From: Mesotaenium endlicherianum
Taxonomy: Eukaryota > Streptophyta > Zygnematophyceae > Zygnematales > Mesotaeniaceae
Reading direction: 5' to 3'
Assembly (NCBI GenBank): GCA_009602735.1
Contig: WELA01011789.1
Location: forward strand, 240,403-281,814
DNA length: 41,412 nt
Of the stretch, positions 21,401-33,434 are shown one piece after another. Positions within the stretch are counted from its first letter, which is position 1. Each line of letters starts with the position of its first letter. The translations under genes were made by a program, and so were the position numbers. The notes beneath the pieces were generated by a model. That model made no database searches, was not told where the DNA came from, and was given only the letters and a program-made list of their open reading frames with translations.

Positions 21401-24400
21401 TTTTTTAGCCCTGCCCTTAAGGCTATTGGCTGTGCTAATTGAGGATAGCAAGCTTTCAACTTTCTTAAGGAGACATCAGGGCGTGCATGCGGGAAGCGTC
21501 ATGCTAGTCACAGATCCACACCTCACTGGTACATGCCCGTTAGTAGGCTGTGTGTACGTACTGAAAGGATGACGCAGGTGCTTGGCAAACTTGCTTCTTG
21601 TAAATATATTATCGTTCGTCAACTTCCAGCTTGATTTGTGCATCTTTCAAGAAAGTATATTGCTCACTGCTGCTGTTGTGTATAGGCTGGGGATATGCTG
21701 AAGACCAGAAACACCACTCGAACTTAATTGCATAAACTTGTCATTACTGGCTTATCTTTTACTAGTTCACGGCTTTTATATAGTAACCATATGGGAGGTG
21801 CACCCAATAGCATGCCAAATGTAAACATGCAGTACCTGCAAGCAGCAACCTCACGAGCTCTTGGGGCTTCACCTCATTGCTCATTTTTTCTACACACACT
21901 GTGGCATCCATATGCTCAAGGGCGATCTCAGGGTTGCTCTGCAGTCAGCACTTTGCTAAAGGGAGGTCTCTGGTGTAGGCGCAAGTCCTCAGGCAGAGTC
22001 TCCAGGCGCATGCTTATTCTGTCTCCTTGTTTTTTCTCCGCATGTTGGCTTGTTCTACTGCAGGTGAGAAGCTGGAGAAGCTGGAGAAGGAGAAGGGCAT
22101 CGTGATGCGCTTCGTGATCGGCCACAGGTGCATTGGCCGCCATTGGCTCTGGCTCTTACTCTGGCTGGGGGAAGCTTTGCCATAAGTGAGGCTTTTGAAG
22201 TAATTGAGGGTTTTGAGGATTCTGAAATAATAAGCGCTAAAGCCTGTTCATAGAAGACGCGGTAACAAAGGATTAGAAAAGGGGACGCCATTAACAGCTT
22301 GCCGCAGTGGAAGCATACTGATGCCAGCACTTGAACGGTTGTCACTATGGCCATGATAGCCCGTCTGCACTTCGTCGCTGTCAGCAGTCGCTTTTCTCCA
22401 AAAGCTGCCAAGAATCTGAGCGTTCCTACTCTGCACCCAGAGCACACGCACTCCTTCTTCATCCTGCTGTTAGTGACACTGCCCCTAGGCCTACTTTCGC
22501 TGTATCTGATATTTTTTTGTCAGTCTGCCCCTGCCAAAGCTGTGCTTTGGGATGTTCGTCAACTCGTCCCCTGCCAAAGCTGTGCATCGCAACGTTTGTC
22601 ACCTCGTCCTCTGCCAAAGCTCTCTGAATGCGGCGTCTGTCCAAGCTGCAGTGCACCATGCATAGCAGCGCCAACTTCGCCCACCGGTATGCCCCTCGTG
22701 GCAACCGAGAGGCTGACAAGTGGCAGCACACCCGGTGTCTGTGCATGTATCGTGTGTGCCTCCAGTGCTACGCCGGGGGGCATCCTGGACCGTGCGATCG
22801 AAGCCGAGGAGGCGGCTTATCACGACATCCTGAGGCTGGTGCGTGCTCTCTGGCCACCTGAAGTCAGTGGTCTTTGTCTCAGCAGTCTCAACAAGGAGGG
22901 CGATAGAGGGAAGGGGCTGAGCGGACCTGGGGTCCCTCGGGCTGCGAGTCTGTTTCTGCCCGCGGGCAGCCCGAACGCACGTGAGATGGGTCACAGCATG
23001 TGAGGAGGGTTTGATCACTTCCGAATTTGCTCGACGTGGCTCAGAACTCAGCGGTCTTCATTCGCTGCGCTCGTCCTAGAAATTATGAAACCCTTTGAAC
23101 GTTCTCAAGGAAAAAGTAGTATTATTAAGGAAATGGAAAAGTTATTACTGGTGTCGAGGATTCAGAGGTCTCCTCCATGACCAGCTGTCGTTATGGAAAT
23201 ATTGAAGTCTGGGGCGGGGGGAGCAGACATGCTGCCACGTGGCCTTTCTGTACTGTAAGCCGCGGCCCAAGCAGAACAGAAGCTCCAGGGTAGGGAGGAA
23301 AGGGATAGGGACATGGGCGAAGGAGAAGTAGAGGGGAGGTAGCATGAAGGAGAGGGAGAGAGAGAGAAAGAGGGAGAGGGAGGGAGGGAGGGAGGGAGGG
23401 AGGGAGACGAACCGTTGCCTTCAACAGGTCATGCCTGCGCCTCAGGCTCAGGCTCTGTCTCAGGCTGGGGCTTTGCTTCAGGCCTGGGCTCGCTTCAGTG
23501 CTCAGGAGTTGCTAGACCTTAAGCTCCTGCTCAGGCTCAGTCTCTCCTCGTTAAACCCATGCCTTGCTTCAGGCGTGAGCCTTGCTTCAGGCGTGGGCTC
23601 CGCTTCTGGCTCAGGGCCTCGTTTCAGGCTCAGGCTCAGGCTCAGGTGGAGGGTCAGGCTCCGCGAGTGCCTAAGAGCATGTCGGGATGTAGCACGCGAA
23701 AGGGCTCTGAGACACGGGTCTGATGTCACTGTGTGCCGCTTCTAGTTCTAGGCCGAGGGGCAGGAAGGAGCAGAGGAGGGGTTTTTACGCCGAATACTTT
23801 GGTCCGGATACATGCAGACATTTTGGTCTGCGGGGGTTGCATACGAAGGGCTTTGATTGTACTGAGGCAGCCCCGAAGCACAGGAACAACTGCATTAGCT
23901 GCCTTCAATGCAGATCGAAATTACTTGTGAGGGAGGGCCACGGAGGAGGAGCGGAAGATGTTCAGGGACTGGATTTGTTTCCTCAATGAAACTGGGAACT
24001 GGTGGGCCTTATGGTCGTGGTTGTTTGGAGGAGTCAGTGGGAGAGCGAAGTGGTGGACCTTTGATTCGGGGTAGTCGAAGGAGTCAGAAAGTGGTTGAAG
24101 CTTTTATCCTTTCTCTGGAATTGCAGAGCGAACCAGTGTGGTGCTTATGCCGGCCTGCCAGCCAGCTAGTCAGGCAGCCTCAGGGCAAGAACGAGCTTGA
24201 AGAGGGGAGAGGGGAGAGTTAGAGAGAGTGAATAAGTGAAGGGGATTGACTGTGCCTGGACTACTATGATGGTGGAGGTGGGAGGTGAGGGTGGGGGTGG
24301 GGGTGACGCATGCTGAGCTGGGGTCTACTAGGGGTGCAAGATACGTCTGTATTGGGAGCATCTTCTGTAGTCTTTGAGCTTGGTTCAGTGTGAACGTAGC

Positions 24401-26804
24401 AGCTCTGGGCCTGCCTTCTCAGTCACTGTGTCGCTCTATTGGTATGCTGCAGCTTCCAGTTGCTGCTTCTGCACTTGTCCGCATTCATTGGCACTCGTTT
24501 TTTCTCCCAGTAACATTCTAGACCTGCCTGGCTCTCCGCTCTCGAGCGCGCGCAGGACCACGTGGAGGGCTACCACGAGCTCTCGGCCAAGACGAAGATC
24601 TACTTCTCGACAGCTGTCGCCAAGTGGGATGCCGACTTCTATGTCAAGGTGGACGACGACGTCCACGTCAATGTAGGTACGTGCTGCTCGCCCCTCCTTC
24701 CCACTCTCCCTCCCCTCTCTCCCACTCGTGCCCACCCCTTTCCCTCTCTTTCCCACTCCCTTCTTCGCACTCTTCCTTCCTCCCTCTCTCCCACGCTTTC
24801 CACTCCCTTCGTACAATCTTCCTGTCTCTCACTCCTCTCACTTTTCCACTCCCTTTAACACCCTCACACACTCCGCCTCTCCCACTCTTTCCCATCATTC
24901 CCGGCTGAAGTCGCAACAATGTCTTTAGTACTCGTGCCAGCTAACTGCACGCTCTTAGCTGGCAGTTCCCTATTGGCGCTGAAGGAGACCTACTGGGGTC
25001 TTGGTCAGAGCTGGCTTCCTAGATGTGGAAATGTGTACTTGGTTATCCAGAAGTAACACAGGCTCGCCTCCTCCTCTGACAACTGACAGTGTTGGCACTT
25101 GTACCCACGCTTGTGTCCCTATGAGCGTGTGTGAGTACGTGTGTGCGAGTCGTGTGTGCGCGTGCGTGCGCGTGCTTGCATCTGTGTGCCGTCACTCCCT
25201 ACTCTTCATATACAGACGCGTGCGTCTTCCTGTGCTGCTCTGCCGCAGCGTTGCTGCTGCAATTTCGTCGGCGGCTGCAAGCTCTGGCCTGTGTGATGCG
25301 TTCCCCGTTCACAAAACATGCGTCTTCCTGTGCTGCTGCCCTGCTGCTTCGCTGCAGCTGCGTTGTTGCCGCTGGCTCATGTGATGCGCTCCCCGCTTAC
25401 GCACCTTATGCATATTTATTGGCTGCTGCCCTGTGGCTCGCTGACTGCAACTGCCTCTCCTGCGATGCAACACTGCGAGGGGGAGAGCAGGCATGCTTGC
25501 GTCGACGCTTGCCCGGCACCGGCCCAAGCCTCGGGTCTACATCGGCTGCATGAAGTCCGGCCCTGTGCTCGCCCAACAGTACGTCTCTGACTTCATCCTG
25601 GTCCAAACGCCGCTGAAACCTCCCTCACGCCCCTCACCCCCCTCGCCTCCCCCGTTCCCCCCCTGGTTCCTGCTCCCCCCTCCCCTGGCCCCTCCAGCGC
25701 ATGTGCCATTGCAAGCTTGAGGGCGCGCTCCAGATGCGCCCCTGAGTCTGTCGCCATGCCACAGCACCCCCGCCCTATGGGGGGCCTACCCCGAGCTCCG
25801 GCCCACTCTAACCCATTGGCTGTGCTGGTGACACGAGGAAGGCACATCTTCTGCTTCTCTGATCCCGCTCTCGCTCTCCCGCTCTCGCCCTGCATGGCGT
25901 TTGTCCTGCAGGGGGCTGGGCCCTGCCTGCCGGCGATTGGCTGCGCTGACACGTGTCCCCTGCTCTNAATATCGATAACGCTATGAGACACAGCACCGTG
26001 AGGGGACATAGGCCAGAACGCCCACCCTCAATCCGCACAGTGAGCCGTATCATGCTCGGCTCCTCTCCCCCAGCACTGGCCCGATGCCTCTTCCCTCGCC
26101 TGGAGCTTGCTCCCCAACTATCATCCTGTGTTACAACCATCCATCATCCACTCATCCCTCCTGGCATGGTGTGGCCTGGTGTGGCAGGGGGGTGAAGTAC
26201 CACGAGCCAGAGTTCTGGAAGTTTGGAGAGGAGGGCAACAAGTGAGTATGCTTCCTACTTTGTTTGAAATCGCCTGCGCTCCTTCTCAGCTTGTGCTTCT
26301 GTGCTCTGCTGCTGCTGCTGCTTCCTAGTACGGCTGCTGCTCTGGCTCCTGTTGCTGCTGCCGCTGCTGCTACTGCCGCTGCTGCTACTGCCTTGTCGTC
26401 TGTCCACTTCATTTCCGCTTTCTCTTACAATGACGCCACCTTATACTTGCTGAGGTGGTCATATGGCAGAGAGCTGTGCTGCGTGCTGAGGTGTGACGTA
26501 CTGGACGAGGACACGTTGGAACATCTGCTGTTGATTTTGTCTAAGCTTGATTTAGGCTCGTACAGGTCGTGAGGAGCAGCTGGTGCTGATACAATGCTCA
26601 CCAAGAAGCTTTGTGCTGCTTTCAAATCTCACCCTCTTCTCCCACTGCTGGCCACAATCTGTTCCTCTCACGCCTTTCTTATCGCCTGACTGAGAGGGAC
26701 GTCTACCTTGCAAGGTCTTCCGCCACCTGCCGTCAGGTCGTACCAACGTATCTTATGGCTTGAATGCCGACGCTATTATGCACGTATCCATGTGCACGCG
26801 CGCG

Positions 26805-26839
<35 letters not shown>

Positions 26840-28128
26840 GCGCGCGCGCTTACATGCTGATGGAATGTGTGTTCTTATGTGAACAATGGAATGATGAAAG
26901 ATCCGAGTGGTTGCTTGCGACAGGTACTTCCGGCACGCCACGGGGCAGATCTACGCACTCTCAAAGGACCTGGCCACCTACATCTCCATCAACCAGTACG
27001 CGCCTCCTCCTCCTCCTCCTCTTCCTCCTCCTGCAATAGGTTCCCTATGAGTCTTATCAGTACGCCAGACATACACGTCTGCATACCATCTACACACGCG
27101 TGTATACATGTCCTTCCATGTATACATACAGAAATGTAAAAATTCACTTACTGCTGTATAGGCACATGCATAAGTGTGCATACGATTTTGTGCATATGTG
27201 CCCCTCCCCCCCCCNGGGCCGTTTTGCACCGCTTCGGCAACAAGGCATTCATCTCTCTGCCTGCGTCTGTGTGGCAACTACCTTTCGTCCTGCTCTCTCA
27301 CCCTCTCCCCTTCTTCTCCGTCTCCCTCCCTCCCCTCCCACCAGAGCAATCCTGCACCGGTACGCCAACGAGGACGTGTCGCTGGGCTCGTGGTTCATTG
27401 GGCTGGACGTGGAGCACATCGACGACCGCTCCATGTGCTGCTCCACGCCCCCTGGTGAGGGTGCAACTCCACCATGTTGCACAAACATGCGGTCCACTCC
27501 CCCTTTTCCCCTCTACTCCCAATCCCCATCTCCTATCTCCGTAGGGTCCATTGCATGGCCCTTCATCTGGAGGTGGCTCAGTCCACATCCTCTCCTGTCG
27601 CGCTCGGTGTCAGAGTACCAGGATGCTGCTGCTGCTGCATGCCGCTGTGAATTGAGCTGCCTGCCCACTCTGGCACGCAGCTGGTGCTGCTGTAGCAGGA
27701 GCAGCAGGGTCTGCTGGATGGCGCTTTGTTACTTCCGCGGTCTTTTTTCTTTACAACTCTGTCCCTCCTGCCCATTACATCAATATTTGATGGAGACAAT
27801 TTCTTAACGACTGCAGTGACGCATCATGTAAATTTATCTTGCTGGAAGAGCCCTCTCGGAAGGCAAAAGATGCAGAACTTTTTTCTGCGCTTAGTATATG
27901 TCCCTTCTTCCCCCCTCCCCCCCCCCAAAAACCCCCTGTCTCCTCCTCACTGTGCACTATGCGTCATGACGATGCGCAGACTGCGAGTGGAAGGCCCAGG
28001 CGGGGAACATGTGCGTGGCGTCGTTCGACTGGACGTGCAGCGGCATCTGCAAGTCTGTGGACAGGATGAAGGACGTGCATCAACGTTGTGGGGAGGGCGA
28101 CGAAGCTGTCTGGAGTACCTCTGTCTGA
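18430..28128 (+). CDS. GT31 family beta-1,3-galactosyltransferase, 12 exons
   Basis: Exons, with all junctions GT-AG and phases agreeing: 18430-18518, 18858-18978, 19790-19851, 20482-20699, 22064-22127, 22766-22838, 24556-24676, 25491-25578, 26188-26241, 26924-26995, 27345-27454, 27980-28128; 1,221 nt, 406 residues. It is a type II Golgi protein: short basic N-terminus ([12 protein letters not shown]), one membrane anchor (residues ~13-29), a stem with [19 protein letters not shown] (the DUF4094 region of plant members), then the GT31 domain with [37 protein letters not shown], the metal-binding DDD of VKVDDDVHV (residues 242-244), [11 protein letters not shown] and [19 protein letters not shown]. 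It would add beta-1,3-galactose from UDP-galactose, probably to arabinogalactan-protein glycans. Length and exon content match the Arabidopsis B3GALT/KNS4-type clade. Exons 1-3 rest on similarity plus splice phase and are slightly less certain; acceptor specificity is inferred. Confidence 0.92.
21140..21240. repeat. Intronic G-rich direct repeats
   Basis: Intron 4 of the GT31 gene. TGAGGAGGAGATGGGG words recur three times in about 80 bp. Confidence 0.6.
22531..22650. repeat. 40-bp tandem repeat in GT31 intron 5
   Basis: CTGCCAAAGCTGTGC occurs at 22531 and 22571, and CTGCCAAAGCT at 22611, giving three units of exactly 40 bp, each with a GT(T/C)GTCA(A/C)CTCGTCC-type second half. Confidence 0.75.
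23343..23680. repeat. Purine microsatellite and TCAGGC-type minisatellite in GT31 intron 6
   Basis: AGAGAG/GGGAGGGA purine tract at about 23343-23405, then a degenerate hexamer array around CAGGCT/TCAGGC at about 23430-23680. Overlapping frames on both strands are repeat-encoded, not genes. Confidence 0.7.
26290..26398. repeat. CTG-rich triplet repeat in GT31 intron 9
   Basis: Interrupted (CTG)n with GCTGCTACTGCC higher-order units. Intronic, directly after exon 9. Confidence 0.7.
26794..26849. repeat. (CG)n-(CA)n-(CG)n microsatellite in GT31 intron 9
   Basis: Alternating pyrimidine-purine tract of about 55 bp: CGCG, then CACA, then CGCG. It lies upstream of exon 10 at 26924 and is of the type that can adopt Z-DNA. 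Confidence 0.85.
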
Positions 28129-29456
28129 CTCTGACTCCCTGGGGCTCGTCGAAGACCGTGCAACTCGAGGGAGGGACTCACTTGATACGGCAGAGGGGGA
28201 GAAGGCTAGAAGGGATTGCAGGAATGGCTACAAGGGGGACGCTCGAACGTGAGGGAGGGAAGGGTTGGTGGGGAGGCAAGGGTGCAGCAATGTGCATCAG
28301 GGATGTGTAAATGGTCAATGATCTGACCTTGTCTCGCTTTTCTCCATTCTCTGAGAAAGCGTGTGGTGTGCGCAGCTCGCACATCATCGTTCGAGTCTGT
28401 CAGGTAGGAGTTGGCGTGAGATAACGGTAAGTGGTTATATGAATGCTGCCACGGCTATGATCAGGTGGGGCAGATGATTTCCTTGGACAATTAGGGTAGC
28501 ACTAAACATTGGCGTTTGGTGAGCCCATTGCAATGTTGCTGACATGAAAGCCAGCGACCAGCTTTTCCACTTCTTAATGAATTTCACCAGCTAGTCTGTT
28601 CTAAGTTCTTGAAGTTATGCTACATAGGTGATCAGGTATTATTTTATTAAGACCTGCTGATGGTAGCGATGATGGTATCAAATAAGTGACTTCATTTTCA
28701 CTTCATATGAGCTGTGTGTCTATTTGCAGGGTCGTATATGTATCAAGCACATACATGATGAATTTGCGCAAGCTTTACCACATCATGCCCTTCTTGCTCC
28801 TGCCTCTGTCGTCTATGCTCAAGTGATTCCCTTTGAATGCAAAATGCCATTTAGTGTGCCTGGCTTGTGCTTATGTCATATGGTGATCAAATGGACGGCT
28901 CTGCAGAATTAGTTCCCATCATTGTACTTTATTGTATCTACTTCAAGGAAAAACAAATTTCTCATTGCATTTGGTGGGATCTTACAGTGAACACAGTGGC
29001 CAGTAAGAGAACCTCAATCCAACCCGTCCAGTCAGACTTTGAAATCAATCCAAACCACGCATGCATTGCTTTTTTGGTACGTGTTAATTTTTCTTGATAT
29101 TAGGGGCTTGAAAGCCATTACAGCTTAGAGAGGCCTTCAAGTTGTCAGCGCACTTCATTTCACAGGACTTCTATCGTCTGGACAGACTGGAGCAGAACGA
29201 CCAAAACCAAGTACTAGCGCATCGTCAGATGCTCCCTTCACATCCTTCCACATCGAGAATTGTATCACTTCCTTTGATTATCATGTGTCGTGTCGCTACA
29301 AACCACAGCAAGTTGTACATCTTGAGCCCATCCATGCATGGATAATCATAATCATCGGGCCAGCCTATTGCATGCCACCCCAGATGAGCACTGCGGCCAA
29401 GTCAACGAGAGCAAACTATGGTCAACTATAGTCAACCGCGGTCAAATTCTTGCTGT
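28129..29456. other. Convergent intergenic region, GT31 and carbonic anhydrase 3' ends
   Basis: The stop codons of the two convergent genes are about 1.33 kb apart. No ORF of substance, no repeat family and no clear terminator signal was recognised; it should contain both 3' untranslated regions. Confidence 0.5.
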
Positions 29457-32400
29457 TTATCGCTTGGCGGCCTGGATAGCGGCGGGAACGGGTCTCTCGC
29501 GGACAATGCCCAAGTGTGAGTCGTAGTCGTCGCTCTGCTCAGCCCACTCCTTGCGCTGCTTCTTGTCAGCTTCAATCTCCTCAAACGTCTTTGCTGTCTC
29601 AGCAGCATGGTCCACTGCCAGGCTGGCGTAGTTGTCTGCTGACTTGGCAATGAAGGACGTCTCCTCAGGCGACAGGTTGCGCAAGAACTTGGCAGGATTG
29701 CCAGCCCAGATCTGCCAAAACAATAATTTACTCTAGTCAAGGGCGAACAAGGCTACGCTCATTGATATGTTCACTCACAAAGGCACACCCCCCATCTCCT
29801 CTCTCTCTCCTCTCCCTTCTCTCCCTCAGACACAGATGTCCACTTCTTTGACCAAAACCTGCCCAATTAACTTTGCTCACAGGCATGCAAGCACAGCCAC
29901 CACTTCACACACAGGCCCAACCGAGCTATTTCATTCTCCCTCTCGCTCTAAGTAATGGTCAAGCACTACAGGACCTGCAGCCTGCTAGCAGGCATCTGCT
30001 CTCCATCTTAGCACATGACCGGGCAGGGGGCCTTTGAATGTGAGCCTAAGTATGGCACCTGCAGTTTATCAGCCCCAGGCAACATTTTCCCATGCAAACT
30101 GTGGGGTTGCAAGTTGCAACCAAGCTCCTCTTTGAGAGTGAAGGTGCCATACTTTGTGACATGCTCTGTACCGTGCAAGAGTACACACACGGACACTTTA
30201 AAAGCACACACACACGTACATGTAGATGCAGAAAATGAAGGGGAGAGACAGAGGGAGAGAGAGAGAGAGCACACCTGCCCAGCAGGGATGCGAGTGTTTT
30301 GTGTCACAAGCGCGCCAGCTGCCACCAGGGCTCCCTTCTCAACGACGGCTCCGTCCAGAATTGTTGCACCCATGCCCACAAAACACTCGTCCTCCAGGAT
30401 GCATGCATGTAGCACCGCGTTGTGGCCTGCCACGTGACAGCAGGCCCATTTTTTGTATGTCTTTGCACGCGCGCGTGCGGGGGTGTGTGTGTGTGTGCGT
30501 GTGTGAGCGCGCGTGCGTGTGTGTGCCTATGGATGCGTGAGAAGCACTGCTGAAGTAGACAACAGAAGCAACTTAGATACTGCTAGTGATAGTATACACA
30601 TAAATTTGGTCACTACGGGCCAATTTGACAGGCTTGCCCTGCATACCAACACGTGTCAACAGTATAGACACAGCACTACGACCAACACTCAAGTCTCTCG
30701 CTGGAAGAATGGGAAAAGGAACTGCACTCCAGCCAATCAGTAGAAACCTAAATCTCCCCATCAAGTGGGTCAGGGCAGATTTGACGCACCAACTGTGACC
30801 TTGTCACCGATGATGGTGGGTGCCACGTTTCCACTGACGTTGGTCTTGGCCACGTGAACTATGGTGCCATCCTGGATGTTGGTTTCTCGGCCCACACTGA
30901 TGCTGTTCACATCCCCTGCAAGTTGCAAGCAAGTTGAAGCAGGAACAACGCATGAAGAATGGGAGGGTCAGCTGAGTGAGCTGATAAACGTTCTGACAGG
31001 AGGAGCAGAAGACTAGCTTCAATATGCTCCATAAAAAGTCAGTGGCCTGAAGCTAGTCCTCACATTGATAGAAGAGGAAGCCACGCACAAAAGCCCCACG
31101 CCAAACAAGGCGTTACACACTGATCATTATCCTTCGACATAGCCTCATGTCTAGGTTACGCTCAACTTTCTCATGATTTAAGTGAAACCCATGGTGTTCT
31201 TTCAAAGCAAGGCACAGGGGCAACCTGACACGAGGATGTGGAAGCTGCACCGTCAAATCAGTATAATGACACAACAAAAACGTCACGTCCCCACAGATTA
31301 TTAGCGTGTCTGGCACATCCCCATCCCATACTTGGTAAGTCAGAGGCTGGAAGCATCTGCTTCTCAGCCCAAAGTGTAGGTTCCCCTCACAGCTCCCTCA
31401 CTATAAGAAACACTGAACTCCCCAAGCTCATCATATGTTTCTGGAGCTCACAGTGAAGCTTGGCTTCAGCTATCAAGTACCTCAGTTTCTTGCATTGGTT
31501 CTTTGGGACTGCTGCTATGCATGCAACAAGAAGAAGGCATTGAGTGGCTCTCTTCTTCAGAGCTGTCACACAGTCTATTTGTGTTTTTCCACATAAGCCT
31601 GACCGAGGTGCATGAGCCAGCACCTCAGATTCTCATGGTCAGGTCTCCTGCTTCATGCTGTACTGACTCAGGAGCACAACCCTAAAATTTGTCCACCGCT
31701 CTCAGAATATGGCTGAATAACGCAGTATGCGCCACATTCACATGAACTTTCATTGACCTTCTTTGTCCAAGCTGCGTACAAGAATGTTTACTGACATACA
31801 ACTGCTTCTCAATACCACAGCAGTTGCATCACGACTAATATGAGCAGAATGACTTCCAATGGCTTCATGCAACATTTAGTGTGCGAAGGCATGTTAAGAA
31901 ATCAGACCAACCTTTGATAAGTTCAAATATATTCAGCCTTGACAAACTGAAGAGAGAGGTGGTTTGTAGTGACTGTTTATCACGCGCAGTACATTGATCC
32001 TTATTCACTCACTTCCCTACTTCTTGGCTCACCCCATCCACAAACTTTGACTTCGTGGCAGATTTTTAGTCCACTCCACGACCTCATCGTCCATTCTGTG
32101 GTCTAGAATAAGGGTCAGAGACGATGACATACCTCTCAGTATGCTGCCATACCAGATGGATGACCTAGATCCGATTTTCACATCACCAATAACTGCTGCA
32201 TTTGGTGCGACGAAGGCGTCCTTGGGTACTTGAGGAGCTTTATCATACAGGTTCATAATAGTCCTGTGCCTCGACACTGCAAATGGGCATACAAAGTACC
32301 GCTTTTAATGCCCGGCCACCTCAGGCTGCTCTCAAGCTCCAGCTACGTGATTTCATGATGCCAGTCTGTGCTAAGCTTGATGAAAGTTCGTCATATACAT

Positions 32401-32741
32401 GTCAAAATAACACACACAGAAGGACCAGTGTGCACTTTTTAATAGTTGAAGCTGACCATAAAAGCTGGCAATTAGAAACTGCTCTGACACGATTGAATGA
32501 ACGACAATACATGAGAACAATAATCAACTACCATGCTTGCAACGACATCGACGAGGTTAAGCTATTCAGAGCTAGAATACTACGAGCATGTTTGAGAACT
32601 CGTTAAGCAATAATCACGAGGCTTACATTGTTCTGTAAAGCCATATTTCCCCTGCATGCGACACCCAAGTCGATCCAAAGCTTGGCCGGTCTCCCTCACC
32701 CAGAAACCGACTGTATACAGAGCCCTACCCAAGCTGCCCAT
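29457..32741 (-). CDS. Mitochondrial gamma-type carbonic anhydrase, complex I subunit, 5 exons
   Basis: Exons in transcript order: 32741-32627, 32276-32133, 30915-30790, 30426-30275, 29711-29457; GT-AG junctions with agreeing phases, 792 nt, 263 residues. It starts MGSLGRALYTVG and has a basic N-terminus like plant gamma-CA proteins. A left-handed beta-helix hexapeptide domain follows: VIGDVKIGSRSSIWYG, TNIQDGTIVHVAKTN, GATILDGAVVEKGALVAAG, then WAGNPAKFLR and a helical C-terminus. The three zinc-ligand histidines are present at residues 107 (VHVAK), 130 and 135 (GHNAVLH), which separates it from the gamma-CA-like subunits that lack them. In plants these proteins form the trimeric domain on the matrix side of the complex I membrane arm. 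Length is near Arabidopsis gamma-CA1 to 3 (about 258-278). Whether it hydrates CO2 cannot be judged. GA and GT microsatellites lie in introns 4 and 3. Confidence 0.95.
30239..30270. repeat. (GA)n microsatellite at the donor side of carbonic anhydrase intron 4
   Basis: GAGAGAGAGAGA-rich tract beside the donor site at 30274/30273 of exon 4. On the transcribed (minus) strand it is a TCTC tract immediately inside the intron. Confidence 0.75.
30478..30530. repeat. (GT)n/(CG)n microsatellite in carbonic anhydrase intron 3
   Basis: Alternating GTGTGT and GCGCGTGC tract of about 50 bp. Confidence 0.75.
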
Positions 32742-33434
32742 TTTCTTCCACTACGACGTGCTTCTATTCCTTTCTCAGATCACAATCTTCCACTGGATAT
32801 CATAAATGCTCCAACAGGCGCGAGGCAAACCAGTCCTCTACTATGTTAGGATGCCTACGCCACCTGCTCAAATTGCACCTTCTAAGTTTTTCACAATATA
32901 CATGATGGGGCTGTGCTTCTTTCCGGCGAACATCGGGTGCCCGTTAACAAATGGTATGTGAACGGGGGCTAGTATGTCGCCTAGAAAACGTCCAGAAGCT
33001 CGTGTTACAGTCGTGACGTTAATCCCGTCGACGTCTTGACATTGGGGACACTCGGGGGTACATCAAGTTTAGTCTGAGTACTCCTGCGTCCCAGTTAGTG
33101 TACAGCGTCGCAGTTTAGGTACAGCGTCCCAGATTGCATACTAGCTTATCGTCCCAGTTTGCGTACGCCTGGCTGACGCCTGGCGTCCCTAACTGCGTGC
33201 CCTCGAGTCCCAGATTTCTCACGCCTGGATTCCTCACGTCCCACAGAGCGTACCCCTGCGCCACATTTTTCGTCCCCCAGGCGACCCAGCGTAAGAGACC
33301 CTTATCCACCCTAATTCTCTGCTTTGCCTCGAATTCATGTCCTGGCAACTTTCGTACAAGGATTGAAATCTCAAATTACATTCACGTCATTTTGAGTCAA
33401 TCTTATGCCATCGTGCAGCAATCTTACACTCTAA
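32742..33434 (-). other. Upstream region of the carbonic anhydrase gene with short repeats
   Basis: The 5' flank of the minus-strand gene. No promoter element could be placed. Between about 33087 and 33250 degenerate CGTCCCAG(T/A)TT..GTAC units recur about every 25-35 bp. The sequence turns abruptly AT-rich near 33430. Confidence 0.45.

Noticed and set aside
23344-24222. Several 88-133 codon ORFs within GT31 intron 6
   Set aside because: They arise from purine and CAGGCT repeats and lie between two well-supported exons.
32029-32132. Continuation of the carbonic anhydrase exon 2 frame past GSILRG
   Set aside because: A GTATGT donor follows, and the conserved GDVNSISVG continues in phase at 30915.
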